Shown here: piece after piece, positions 25,995 to 33,412 of the stretch
How positions within the stretch are numbered: the first letter of the stretch is position 1
How the letters are laid out: each line of letters starts with the position of its first letter
DNA from: a virus
Reading direction: 5' to 3' (one strand)
Virus record (IMG/VR): IMGVR_UViG_3300017613_000561
Location: 1-64,000 of that record
DNA: 64,000 nucleotides
Notes under the pieces: model-generated
The model's input: only the letters and a program-made list of their open reading frames with translations
Database searches by the model: none
What the model was told of the DNA's origin: nothing
Position numbers and translations under genes: made by a program

Positions 25995-27197
25995 ATGTCC
26001 ATGGTTGAACTGGCTCTGACTGCAGAGCTGCCACTTATAGCGGTGCACACTAGAGACACCATTAATATGCAGGACATCCTGCAACATTTTGTTGGTGGTG
26101 AGGGCACCATAGGGATCACAGAAAAACATCCTGGCAAGTCGTTGAAGGCCCCAGAGTACAAATACATTCTGATGGGCGGGGTGGAGATAGAGGTAGAAAA
26201 GTATTACCACTGGGCAGTTAAGCATGATGTTGTACTGATATTTGTGAATCTGCCCAAGGATGAAGAACATCCGTTGATCTTTGATGCTGGCGTGGTTCCG
26301 ACCCCTAAGGTCTTGGTGGTGAGAATGCTGTCGTCCCTCCTGAATGATGATGACATCAAAAAGATAATGCCCACTTTAGGCGGGCTCACTCTAAAGGATA
26401 TCGGGGAGGTGTGCCGGTTGGCTATGACCATGATGGGGGATCTGTCCCCACGGTCTGTCATGGAGATCCGTAGATTGTACGCCACCAAGTTGCCGGGGAT
26501 AGAGCAGGTGGATCTGTACTCTTCATTCTATATACCAGATAACTCGCTTAAAACGTGGTCCAAGAAGAACAGCAAATTCTTTCTGAATAGTCCAGACCCC
26601 AGACTAACCCCCAGAGGGTTGCTGGCTGGAGGACCCCCAGGAACAGGCAAGACAGAAGCAGCCAAATACTTAGCCAGAGAGTGGAATGTACCGCTGTATC
26701 GTCTGGACATAGCCAGTATGATGAACAAGTGGTTGGGGGAAGCAGAAGGCAATTTAAAGAATGCATTGGCTCAGATAGAACAGGAGGCCCCCTGCGTACT
26801 TCTGATAGACGAGGTGGAGAAGTTGTTCCAGCAGGGAGACTCGGATAGCGGGGCAACCTCCAGGATGCTGTCTCAGCTGCTATGGTGGCTGCAGGCCCAC
26901 AGGAAGCAGATCCTGTCTTTGATGACCACCAATAATATTGATGTGCTCCCTCCAGAGTTGTACCGTCCTGGGAGGGTGGATGAAACCATTACATTTCATG
27001 GTGTGGCGAAAAAGAACGTCCCGATGTTTATGGAGCGGATATTGTTCTCCCTGGAAGACAATGCGGATCTTATTGTATCCATGGATAAAGCTATGTCTGT
27101 GGTGGGCATGTATCTTGACGGCAAGAAGAAGTTGCACTTTCCACAGTCAGACCTAGTACAATTGGCTTACGACATAATCAAGACTCAGAATCAATAG
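25995..27197 (+). CDS. AAA+ ATPase
   Basis: A 400-residue AAA+ protein. Residues 1-195 show no familiar domain. The ATPase core starts near residue 200: Walker A GGPPGTGKTEAAKYLA (about 211-226), Walker B VLLIDEVEKL (about 269-278), sensor-1 region LSLMTTNN and the arginine-finger stretch PPELYRPGRVDETI. This core is closest in style to classic AAA proteins (FtsH/proteasomal/Rubisco-activase type). It probably remodels a protein or nucleoprotein complex. GAGG lies nine bases before the ATG. It is first in the early region and co-transcribed with a deformylase, so it may be a takeover or replication-helper factor. Target unknown. Confidence 0.85.
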   Translation: MSMVELALTAELPLIAVHTRDTINMQDILQHFVGGEGTIGITEKHPGKSLKAPEYKYILMGGVEIEVEKYYHWAVKHDVVLIFVNLPKDEEHPLIFDAGVVPTPKVLVVRMLSSLLNDDDIKKIMPTLGGLTLKDIGEVCRLAMTMMGDLSPRSVMEIRRLYATKLPGIEQVDLYSSFYIPDNSLKTWSKKNSKFFLNSPDPRLTPRGLLAGGPPGTGKTEAAKYLAREWNVPLYRLDIASMMNKWLGEAEGNLKNALAQIEQEAPCVLLIDEVEKLFQQGDSDSGATSRMLSQLLWWLQAHRKQILSLMTTNNIDVLPPELYRPGRVDETITFHGVAKKNVPMFMERILFSLEDNADLIVSMDKAMSVVGMYLDGKKKLHFPQSDLVQLAYDIIKTQNQ

Positions 27198-27205
27198 GAG
27201 GAGTC

Positions 27206-27625
27206 ATGTTTGAAATAAGGAAGTCAGGATCTCCCTGTCTTAAGCAGGTATCTGCCGAAGTGCCTTTGAACACCAATGTTCAGTCCCTGATTGATACCAT
27301 GTGGTTGGTGATGGACTACAACAAAGGATTGGGCCTTGCCGCTAACCAGATTGGGGAGATGGTAAGGGTGATCGTAATCTCTGCAAGCGGGTTCAGGCAG
27401 GCATTTATCAACCCGGTAATCACCAGAAAGTATGGAGGGCAAAAGAACGTGCGGGAAGGATGCCTATCTTTTCCAGGCCTGGAGGTCAGAACCTCACGAT
27501 ATAAAAGGATCTACCTGGAGGGCTATGATGAAAACTGGCAACCGATCAAACGTAAGTTGGGGGGCATGGCAGCAGTTTGTGCCCAGCATGAAGTAGAGCA
27601 TTTAGATGGAAAAACTATTATTTGA
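27206..27625 (+). CDS. def: Peptide deformylase
   Basis: A 139-residue metalloenzyme that removes the formyl group from N-terminal Met of new proteins. All three family motifs are present: GLGLAANQ (41-48), EGCLS (84-88, metal ligand Cys86) and QHEVEHLDG (metal ligands His128 and His132, catalytic Glu129). It is shorter than bacterial forms (about 165-170), lacking the C-terminal extension, as is common for phage deformylases. A strong AGGAGG precedes the ATG. It sits eight bases after the AAA+ gene. Its TGA stop lies inside the -35 motif of the next promoter. Confidence 0.95.
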   Translation: MFEIRKSGSPCLKQVSAEVPLNTNVQSLIDTMWLVMDYNKGLGLAANQIGEMVRVIVISASGFRQAFINPVITRKYGGQKNVREGCLSFPGLEVRTSRYKRIYLEGYDENWQPIKRKLGGMAAVCAQHEVEHLDGKTII

Positions 27626-27650
27626 CAAACGTAGCTAACAAAGATACAGT
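27621..27650 (+). promoter_or_regulatory. Promoter for the replication-initiation genes
   Basis: TTTGACAAACG, -35 TTGACA at 27622-27627, 17-base spacer, -10 TACAGT at 27645-27650. The TGA of the deformylase gene (27623-27625) is part of the -35 motif. It should drive 27691 and the genes behind it. Confidence 0.8.
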
Positions 27651-27690
27651 ATAGATTCAGCTAACTAACATTCCTAATGGAGGGAAGAAG

Positions 27691-28305
27691 ATGATCGAAA
27701 ACGCTGAAATGATTAATGGTACTGGTGGCAAACCAGAGTATGTTGTTATCCAAGCAGCCAATAGTATGGCGTTGGGCCTAAAGCCTGTGTGGGAGCGTGA
27801 TTCTCCTATGACTCTGTCTGTAGGGCTCCGCATTCGTGCAGTAATGCATGAGCTGGATGATTCCCCCAAAGCAGCGGAGGATGGTAAGGATTCCAACGTG
27901 TTGAACCTGAACCCAAAGGTCGGTACTACTATTGCCGGTGTTGGGGGTAAGGCCCAGAGTGTGTACCCCAACATTACGTTTACCAAGGTGAAGCACAACT
28001 ATGCTTCGGTATTTATTGGCACCGTAGTTCCTTTGTCTGCTGTTGAAGGGCCTAAGGCTCTGTGGGCATTGTTGGAAGAAGGGCACTTCTTTGACAAGGT
28101 AACAGAGAATGCAAACCCCATGCTTTTTGGTGAGGACTGCCCTGAACTCCGGTACCCCAAGGAGGACATCCTGGCCCACTGGAAGGAGACCATCACTGAA
28201 AAGTATCAGGATATGTGCAAAGAACTGGGTGTATCTGATGCTGAGGAGGAGAAGGAAGCAGATGTCCTGGAGTTTCCTATCCCTGGCAAGGATAATGTGC
28301 ATTAA
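27691..28305 (+). CDS. Unknown early protein
   Basis: A 204-residue protein directly behind its own strong promoter and an AGGGA-type ribosome site. No motif is recognised. Residues about 20-150 look globular and beta-rich (YVVIQAANSMALGLKPVW, VYPNITFTKVKHNYASVFIG); the C-terminal 40 residues are acidic and end in a short Pro/Lys tail. An acidic tail and the place next to initiator, helicase and primase would suit a nucleic-acid-binding accessory such as a single-strand binding protein, but this is speculation. Confidence 0.6.
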   Translation: MIENAEMINGTGGKPEYVVIQAANSMALGLKPVWERDSPMTLSVGLRIRAVMHELDDSPKAAEDGKDSNVLNLNPKVGTTIAGVGGKAQSVYPNITFTKVKHNYASVFIGTVVPLSAVEGPKALWALLEEGHFFDKVTENANPMLFGEDCPELRYPKEDILAHWKETITEKYQDMCKELGVSDAEEEKEADVLEFPIPGKDNVH

Positions 28306-28326
28306 ACAGTTAGATAGGTAGTTCAA

Positions 28327-28352
28327 GGGTCTGCGGGGAAACCTGCAGGCCC
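28327..28352 (+). promoter_or_regulatory. Strong RNA hairpin upstream of initiator gene
   Basis: GGGTCTGCGGG pairs with CCTGCAGGCCC around a GAAA tetraloop: 11 base pairs with two G-U wobbles. No T-run follows, and the initiator start lies about 20 bases later. It could be an attenuator, an RNA-processing or protecting hairpin, or a partial terminator. Confidence 0.55.
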
Positions 28353-28373
28353 CTTAGTGTAGGGATCAAAAAA

Positions 28374-29339
28374 ATGTCTGTAACCCACGTAAAGGCGGCG
28401 TATGCCGCTGTTGGTCTGTCGTCCACTCAAAAGTCAGTACTGTGCTGTTTGGCACACCACGCAGATAAAGCGGGAAAGTGCTGGCCTTCATTCAGGTATA
28501 TCCAGAAAAGCACCGGTCTTAGTCGAAGCACTGTAGCCAGAGGTATTTTGAAGCTAAAAAACTGGGGCTTTATAACCACTACGCCCCGATCCGGGAAGTG
28601 GGGCGGTCAAGTTTCCAGTCTGTACACCGTGCACATAAGTGCAGGACATGTCACAGAAGATAGAAATTCCAAAGTCACTGTGACACCCACCCCATGTCAA
28701 CATGACACCCCCCCCGTGTCACCACGACACCCCCATATATTATATAAATATAATATATTGAATAATAATGGGAACAGTAACAGTGAAGCGGGGAAAACCC
28801 CGCAGAAGAAGGAGCAGATTATGAAGATACCCCAAGGACAAAAGGCAAAGGATATAATCACCTCTTGGGCAGGCAAAGGCCCGAAGCACGATTACGTTCC
28901 GCCTTCGGTAGGGAACAAGTTACAGAAGGTGTGGCACAGTTCTATAGAAGAATACACGCACCCATGGACACAGGAGACCCTTGGAAAGGCCACGCACTTT
29001 GGAAAGACACTAGGGTTTGAGAAGGCCAAGGCTGTTATGGAATATGTTTTGGTGCATTGGTTGGATTATTGCCAGAGGGTCAAGTCAGATGTAGGGCTGT
29101 ATAAGGCCCCTGTAAAGCCTAGCGTTGGATTCCTGCTTAAGCATGCTGAGGTAGCGGTGAACATGTTTGAAGGCAGCACAGGGCTTAACAGCCCCTCAGA
29201 AAAGGGGCCGCAACCAGATGTAATGCATGCTGACGGCACCAAAACGACTATTCCAAAGCCTAAGGCTGGGCTGGCAGGTTCTCTTGGGGGCACGATACCC
29301 ACGGTTAAGACCGCGCACTTAAGTGCAGATGAGGAGTAA
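28374..29339 (+). CDS. Replication initiator-like protein with N-terminal HTH
   Basis: A 321-residue protein. Residues about 10-85 form a winged-helix/HTH domain of the HTH_36 type used by phage replication proteins (TQKSVLCCLAHHADKAGKCW, YIQKSTGLSRSTVARGILKL). Residues about 95-145 are a low-complexity linker rich in Thr, Pro and His, encoded by repeated DNA that looks like an origin. Residues about 155-270 form a helical C-terminal domain (TLGKATHFGKTLGFEKAKAV). This matches lambda-O-style initiators, which bind an origin inside their own gene and recruit a helicase or its loader. Helicase follows at 30293. Confidence 0.75.
   Translation: MSVTHVKAAYAAVGLSSTQKSVLCCLAHHADKAGKCWPSFRYIQKSTGLSRSTVARGILKLKNWGFITTTPRSGKWGGQVSSLYTVHISAGHVTEDRNSKVTVTPTPCQHDTPPVSPRHPHILYKYNILNNNGNSNSEAGKTPQKKEQIMKIPQGQKAKDIITSWAGKGPKHDYVPPSVGNKLQKVWHSSIEEYTHPWTQETLGKATHFGKTLGFEKAKAVMEYVLVHWLDYCQRVKSDVGLYKAPVKPSVGFLLKHAEVAVNMFEGSTGLNSPSEKGPQPDVMHADGTKTTIPKPKAGLAGSLGGTIPTVKTAHLSADEE
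28674..28775 (+). other. Candidate origin of replication inside initiator gene
   Basis: Three imperfect dyads, each ending GACACCC, follow one another at about 20-base spacing: GTCACTGTGACACCC (28674-28688), ATGTCAACATGACACCC (28694-28710) and GTGTCACCACGACACCC (28716-28732). Immediately after comes an almost pure A/T stretch at 28734-28770. Repeats plus an AT-rich unwinding element in the linker of an O-like initiator are the layout of the lambda origin. An isolated GACATGTCAC at 28645 may be a fourth site. Confidence 0.6.
29315..29326 (+). promoter_or_regulatory. GCACTTAAGTGC palindrome at the 3' end of initiator gene
   Basis: A perfect copy of the 12-base palindrome. It encodes His-Leu-Ser-Ala five codons before the stop, 18 bases upstream of the next start codon. 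Confidence 0.6.
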
Positions 29340-29342
29340 ATT

Positions 29343-29594
29343 ATGGATCAGGAACACTCACAGATGGCTTTGCAAGCAGTATCCCACGCTGCTGAAATGG
29401 CTAGCTATGCCATACAGAATGCAGCGGCTTCTTATGACAGGTATTCGGTATTGATGCGCCCAAAATTGTATATTGACGGAGATCAATGGTGCGCCTTGTA
29501 CGGAGACAATATACAGGATGGAGTCGCTGGCTTTGGGACCAGCCCCGCTAAGGCACTGGAAAACTTTGACAAAAATTTTATTGCTGCCCTATAG
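29343..29594 (+). CDS. Small hypothetical protein
   Basis: An 83-residue protein. It has an Ala-rich N-terminal helix (LQAVSHAAEMASYAIQNAAA) and a beta-rich second half that includes LYIDGDQWCALYGDNIQDGV. The C-terminal block GFGTSPAKALENFDKNF is the pattern of a small conserved family found in many phages, where proteins describe a gene dose or metabolic accessory; function is unknown. AGGAG lies in front of its ATG. Confidence 0.6.
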   Translation: MDQEHSQMALQAVSHAAEMASYAIQNAAASYDRYSVLMRPKLYIDGDQWCALYGDNIQDGVAGFGTSPAKALENFDKNFIAAL

Positions 29595-29616
29595 CCCAAG
29601 GATAGCTAAGGAAGAT

Positions 29617-30276
29617 ATGACCGACTACAATGACGGTAAGGAGAATGAGGGTGAAACCATGATGGCACAATCTGTACTCACAGCAGAAGATCGGAAGGCG
29701 ATAGCTTTCCACCAAAAGAAGTACGCCAAGTATTATAAGCCGGGGATACTCCAGGTAGACCACCACCTAAGGCTTGTTGAGAGCATTACACAGTACGCTC
29801 GGCAGGCCAGTATTCCTGAGTATTTCATTTATCAGACCAAGCTGAGTGATTATTGCGGGGAGCATGAGATCAACTATGTTCGCAGGCTCCAGTTTTGGCC
29901 CGATGAAGGAATCGCGGGAATGGTGTATGTCGGTAGTGTACCGGGAATGGAAGACCGGATGATGGCTATTGGCGGGGCAGTTACCAGAAACATGATCGGA
30001 GCCAAGATGTTGACTCTACAGGAGTTGATTGTTCTGTTGAAGAACGATGATCCACCAGAAGAGACTGTGGTATTGATCCCGAACTTCTTCTTGGACGAGG
30101 GTTCCGGCGGGGGCATTCCGGGTTGGCAGATAGCTATGATCGTAGGGTGGTTGATGTCCAGGTTTTCGGGGGACAAGCAGACCATTCTTCATGTTTCCAA
30201 CATGGCGGCATGTGCAGCCAAGTATGGAAAAGTGCTGACAAATCATATATCTACGCATTACGTAGTCACTGAATAA
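29617..30276 (+). CDS. Unknown protein between initiator and helicase
   Basis: A 219-residue protein from ATG 29617 (AAGGAAG in front); ATG 29659 is an alternative start. No Walker or zinc motif is seen. The region YYKPGILQVDHHLRLVESIT and the later NFFLDEGSGGGIPGWQIAMI with AMIVGWLMSRF look globular with one buried hydrophobic strand. Its place between the initiator and the DnaB-type helicase would suit a helicase loader or adaptor, but it has no ATPase motif, so that is only a positional guess. Confidence 0.55.
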   Translation: MTDYNDGKENEGETMMAQSVLTAEDRKAIAFHQKKYAKYYKPGILQVDHHLRLVESITQYARQASIPEYFIYQTKLSDYCGEHEINYVRRLQFWPDEGIAGMVYVGSVPGMEDRMMAIGGAVTRNMIGAKMLTLQELIVLLKNDDPPEETVVLIPNFFLDEGSGGGIPGWQIAMIVGWLMSRFSGDKQTILHVSNMAACAAKYGKVLTNHISTHYVVTE

Positions 30277-30292
30277 CAATAAGGGGATCGTT

Positions 30293-31567
30293 ATGCCAGT
30301 AAGTCCTGGACGAGCATTGGTGTCTTCCATTCTTAAGGGGGATATCAACCAGTTGCACCATTTAGGTATCAAAGAAGAGTTTTTACAGGAGGATGAAAAA
30401 GACGCACTGAATTATTTAACAGAACACGTTTACAAGTTTGGGGTAATTCCAAACCTGGAGACTCTCCAGGAGCATGTGGATACCTTTGTGCCGGTGGTGG
30501 TGTCTGAGCCTGCGGAGTATTACATTGACCAGCTGAAGAACCGATATTTTTATCGGACCATGAACACGGCTATGAAGCAGGCGCGGGCAGAGATGCAGGT
30601 GCTTAATCCTACGGACAACATGTTGGCCCCGATGGATCTGTTATCGGAGGCCATGCTTGCACTTAAGTTCATTGAGCATGAACGGGATCTGTTCGATTTT
30701 CGGGATGCCTATAGTGTAATCAAGGCAGCCTATGTGGAAGCCTCTAAGGGTGGGCATGAGAACAGCATCACACTGGGGTGGGATACGATAGATGTCATGT
30801 CAGGGGGGCTGGTGCCGGGAGACGTGGTGTCTTACATAGGCAGGCCTGGGTTGGGTAAGACCTGGAGCATACTGCACTCCATGCACCACGCATGGTGGAA
30901 CGAAGGCAAGACAGCTTTGCTGCTATCCATGGAGATGATCCCCAAGATCATTATGCAGCGCATGACAGCCATGCATACCCATACCGGTCTCACTGCCTTG
31001 AAATCTGCTGAGCTGACGACCAAGACCAAGAACAAGGTGTTCAATGAGATGAAGGCCATTAAGGGACATGACAAGCCCTGTTGGATAGTGGATGGGAATC
31101 TGACAGCTACAGTGGATGATCTGAAAATTTTATGTGCCCAGCTTAAGCCCGATGTTGTGTTTGTGGATGGGGCGTATATGTTGAGCCCTTCAATCGGTTA
31201 TCACAGTAAGTGGGATAAGGTGACCAATACGGTGGAGGAGATAAAGAGAGACATAGCCACCAACCTCGGAACCGTAAGTGTGCTGTCTTATCAGTTCAAC
31301 CGGGAGGCGGCTAAGAAGGCCAAGAAAGCAGCTGACGATATAGGGCTGGAGGACATTGGTTTGTCGGATGCTATAGGGCAGATAAGTACATTGGTGTTGG
31401 CCCTGCTGGATAATGAGTCCATTCAGACTGAGGTCAAAAGAAAGATGACGATTATGAAGGGCAGGAATGGTGAGCGCGGGGAGTTTTTCATGAACTGGTG
31501 TTTCAAGACCATGGACTTTTCAGAGATCCTGCCGGAGGATATGCAGTCTAATCTGTCGTTCCTGTAA
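30293..31567 (+). CDS. Replicative DNA helicase, DnaB-type
   Basis: A 424-residue RecA-fold helicase. The N-terminal 150 residues are helical, as in DnaB. The motor domain begins ITLGWDTIDVMSGGLVPGD, with Walker A GRPGLGKT (about 183-190), a DnaB-like LLSMEM strand after it, Walker B PDVVFVDGAYML, and a DnaB H4 region with Gln in VLSYQFNREAAKK. It unwinds the replication fork 5'-3' as a hexamer and normally partners with the primase at 33405. The start has GGGGATC ahead of it. The stop is followed at once by 10-base tandem repeats. Confidence 0.93.
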   Translation: MPVSPGRALVSSILKGDINQLHHLGIKEEFLQEDEKDALNYLTEHVYKFGVIPNLETLQEHVDTFVPVVVSEPAEYYIDQLKNRYFYRTMNTAMKQARAEMQVLNPTDNMLAPMDLLSEAMLALKFIEHERDLFDFRDAYSVIKAAYVEASKGGHENSITLGWDTIDVMSGGLVPGDVVSYIGRPGLGKTWSILHSMHHAWWNEGKTALLLSMEMIPKIIMQRMTAMHTHTGLTALKSAELTTKTKNKVFNEMKAIKGHDKPCWIVDGNLTATVDDLKILCAQLKPDVVFVDGAYMLSPSIGYHSKWDKVTNTVEEIKRDIATNLGTVSVLSYQFNREAAKKAKKAADDIGLEDIGLSDAIGQISTLVLALLDNESIQTEVKRKMTIMKGRNGERGEFFMNWCFKTMDFSEILPEDMQSNLSFL

Positions 31568-31570
31568 TGT

Positions 31571-31620
31571 ACCCCATTGGACTCCAATAGACTCCAATGA
31601 ACCCCAATAGACTCCAATGA
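31571..31620 (+). repeat. Five tandem 10-bp repeats
   Basis: Five consecutive 10-base units right after the helicase stop: ACCCCATTGG, ACTCCAATAG, ACTCCAATGA, ACCCCAATAG, ACTCCAATGA. Period 10 puts each copy on the same face of the helix. They are followed by a second 10-base rhythm at 31638-31677 (AGTTGTGGTT, AGTTGTGTAT, ACTTGTAGCT, AGGTGTTGAT). A protein-binding array or a second origin/control locus is likely. Confidence 0.75.
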
Positions 31621-31708
31621 GCAGCAAAAAGGTGGACAGTTGTGGTTAGTTGTGTATACTTGTAGCTAGGTGTTGATCTTCCCTCCTGTTTTAAAAAAAC
31701 AGCACCTT

Positions 31709-31746
31709 AAGGCTTCTGGAGCTGATCCCCTCCAGAGGCCTTTTTT
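31709..31746 (+). terminator. Strong intrinsic terminator after the helicase operon
   Basis: AAGGCTTCTGGAG (31709-31721) pairs with CTCCAGAGGCCTT (31730-31742): 13 base pairs with one G-U, an eight-base loop and six T. It closes the operon that starts at 27621; a fresh promoter follows 14 bases later. A short A/T-rich inverted repeat (CTGTTTT/AAAACAG) lies just before it. Confidence 0.85.
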
Positions 31747-31759
31747 CATGTAAATAATA

Positions 31760-31788
31760 TTTGACAAACGTAGTACATTTGCTATAGT
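31760..31788 (+). promoter_or_regulatory. Promoter for 31834-34346 genes
   Basis: TTTGACAAACG, -35 TTGACA at 31761-31766, 16-base spacer, -10 TATAGT at 31783-31788. It lies just behind a strong terminator, so it starts a new operon (small gene, DUF6011-type protein, primase). Confidence 0.82.
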
Positions 31789-31817
31789 TATTGTAAGTTA
31801 CATATTTATTCCATCAC

Positions 31818-31828
31818 AAGCTAGGAGC
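31818..31828 (+). promoter_or_regulatory. AAGCTAGGAGC leader motif
   Basis: An 11-base motif containing the Shine-Dalgarno AGGAG, five bases before ATG 31834. The same 11 bases recur at 31975, 42934, 54514, 58257 and 58943, and nine of them at 55913. Confidence 0.7.
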
Positions 31829-31833
31829 AGACG

Positions 31834-31968
31834 ATGCCTAACATGATTCTGACAATCCCAAATGACAAGATTGGTGATGTTATTGCCCAATTAGTAATGA
31901 AGGGCCTGACATTTACAGCCACGACCAATGAAGATACCACCACTATTGAATTGACCGGTGGTTACTAG
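31834..31968 (+). CDS. 44-residue small protein
   Basis: A 44-residue protein behind a full promoter and the AAGCTAGGAGC leader. It reads as one amphipathic helix followed by a Thr-rich beta hairpin (IPNDKIGDVIAQLVMKG, then TATTNEDTTTIELTGG). No match is recognised. The clean promoter, leader and codon use support a real gene. The next gene uses the same leader. Confidence 0.65.
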   Translation: MPNMILTIPNDKIGDVIAQLVMKGLTFTATTNEDTTTIELTGGY

Positions 31969-31974
31969 GATCAA

Positions 31975-31985
31975 AAGCTAGGAGC
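31975..31985 (+). promoter_or_regulatory. AAGCTAGGAGC leader motif (second copy)
   Basis: Same leader as at 31818, placed six bases before ATG 31991. By comparison with the first copy (leader, then five bases, then ATG) it selects ATG 31991 or the overlapping ATG 31988 as the start. Confidence 0.65.
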
Positions 31986-31990
31986 AGATG

Positions 31991-32686
31991 ATGACTACAC
32001 ATAACGCACAATTAGTTGAAGAGTTTGTAACGATGATCCCTTCGATGCCTGGAAAGAATCAGGGCTTTGCAAAGTCCATGGCAGACCAGTTCAAGAAGAA
32101 GGGCTCACTGTCTGAAAAGCAGTGGTATTGGGTAGAGAAGCTGTTGAGAGAAGTGATCTCTCCGCCTGCCCCACCAGAGGCCGTACAGGTTGGAAAATTC
32201 TCCAAGGTGTACGAGTTGATGCACAAGGCCAAAGAAAATCTGAAATGGCCTAAGATGCGCCTGCAGATTGCAGACCCCAGTTACACCCCGTTGTTTGAAG
32301 ACTCAGAGCCTGAGTACCTGCCGGTAGTGTTTGGTATGAGTGGCAAGAACTCCAAGCGTCCTGGTACCATCCATATGACAGATGGTGGACCCTTTGGCGA
32401 CAACAGGTTTTTTGGTTGGATCGGTGAAGATGGTAGTTGGACCCAACCACAGAACATGGATGACAAGGTAGCTGCTGGCCTACGGAGCCTGCTACACGCT
32501 TTAGCAGAAGATCCTATGAAGACCCTCAGCGAGTATGGTTCCATCACTGGAAACTGCAGCTGCTGCGGATCAGGCCTTACCTCTGACAATTCAGTAGCCA
32601 TGGGGATCGGCCCGGTATGTGCCAAAAATTACGGTCTACATGAGCAGTGGAAGAAAGCTGCCAAGACCATGGGCCTGAAAGTTTAG
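31991..32686 (+). CDS. DUF6011-type zinc-ribbon protein
   Basis: A 231-residue protein. Its C-terminal part has the pattern GNCSCCGSGLTSDNSVAMGIGPVCAKNYG: CxxC followed about 18 residues later by a single Cys after GIGP, as in the DUF6011 family of phage and bacterial proteins. The N-terminal half is helical (FAKSMADQFKKKG, EKQWYWVEKLLREV) and the middle has the beta-rich LPVVFGMSGKNSKRPG. Such proteins may bind nucleic acid, but their function is not established. It lies in the operon with primase. Confidence 0.65.
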   Translation: MTTHNAQLVEEFVTMIPSMPGKNQGFAKSMADQFKKKGSLSEKQWYWVEKLLREVISPPAPPEAVQVGKFSKVYELMHKAKENLKWPKMRLQIADPSYTPLFEDSEPEYLPVVFGMSGKNSKRPGTIHMTDGGPFGDNRFFGWIGEDGSWTQPQNMDDKVAAGLRSLLHALAEDPMKTLSEYGSITGNCSCCGSGLTSDNSVAMGIGPVCAKNYGLHEQWKKAAKTMGLKV

Positions 32687-32691
32687 TTATT

Positions 32692-32703
32692 GCACTTGAG
32701 TGC
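32692..32703 (+). promoter_or_regulatory. GCACTTGAGTGC palindrome variant
   Basis: One-base variant of the 12-base palindrome, between the TAG at 32684 and the ribosome site of the next gene (GGAGG, then ATG 32714). On the other strand it reads GCACTCAAGTGC, the same as the variants at 44111 and 54185. Confidence 0.6.
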
Positions 32704-32713
32704 AGGAGGGGAT

Positions 32714-32917
32714 ATGAATGCTTGGAGGAGTAGGTCAACGGGGCAATGGTTGACGGTGGATCAGACCAGGACCCATGTTAAAACGCAGGACTCTTATCGT
32801 ATGGTGGATGATATACATCAGGCTTATGTGGGGCGTATTCCGAACAGGGTTATGTCTGCCTACAATTTGATACCGGTGCTGGTGACTGTCACCCGCGCTG
32901 TTAAAATCATGGATTAA
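32714..32917 (+). CDS. Small hypothetical protein
   Basis: A 67-residue protein with AGGAGGGG before its ATG. It starts MNAWRSRSTGQWLTVDQT, a small beta unit, then a helix (YRMVDDIHQAYVGRIPNRVM) and the short VLVTVTRAVKIMD end. The pieces WRSRSTGQWL and VGRIPNRVM fit a small beta-rich fold. No function recognised. Confidence 0.5.
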   Translation: MNAWRSRSTGQWLTVDQTRTHVKTQDSYRMVDDIHQAYVGRIPNRVMSAYNLIPVLVTVTRAVKIMD

Positions 32918-32932
32918 TCCCAGGAGAAAGAA

Positions 32933-33412
32933 ATGGCTGTAACGATTATTAAGAAAGAAACCACAGAGCAGAAGAATGTTACTCACTCTGTAAAAGATGC
33001 GCTTATGCATGACCTGCAGGCAATGGTTCCAGACCTAGTGTTTGCACTGGATAAGGTGGCGCTGTCCAAGGCTAATCTGAAGGTTCTGAATGCGAATCTG
33101 AAGAAGTTGGAGACCCCATTCCAGGAGCATGTAGCTGCGCTTGATATGGAACCAGAACAGACTCTGGTAGTTGATAGCGATGAAACAAGTAGCTCTATTG
33201 AAGTGGGCAAGATACCCAAGAAGCGCACTGTAGAAGACAACGTAGCCATCTTTAAACTGCTGAACGGTATCCAACCAGACTTAGCTTTTGAATTGATGGC
33301 GTTCAAGCTTACTGATTTGGACAAGTATTTGAACCCGAATCAGCTGGAGCTGGTATTGAATACCACGTATGTAGGTAAGCGTCCATTGAAGGCCCTGGAT
33401 AAGAATGGATAA
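32933..33412 (+). CDS. Unknown protein before primase
   Basis: A 159-residue, mostly helical acidic protein with AGGAG upstream. It includes LSKANLKVLNANLKKLETPF near the middle and a C-terminal FELMAFKLTDLDKYLNPNQL. It overlaps the primase start by eight bases, so the two are translated together. It could be a primase or helicase partner, but no motif supports that. Confidence 0.55.
   Translation: MAVTIIKKETTEQKNVTHSVKDALMHDLQAMVPDLVFALDKVALSKANLKVLNANLKKLETPFQEHVAALDMEPEQTLVVDSDETSSSIEVGKIPKKRTVEDNVAIFKLLNGIQPDLAFELMAFKLTDLDKYLNPNQLELVLNTTYVGKRPLKALDKNG

Noticed and set aside
31571-31620. CRISPR-like short repeats
   Set aside because: The units are contiguous, 10 bases long and have no spacers; no cas gene is near. 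The Cas4-like nuclease at 38990 belongs to a recombination module.
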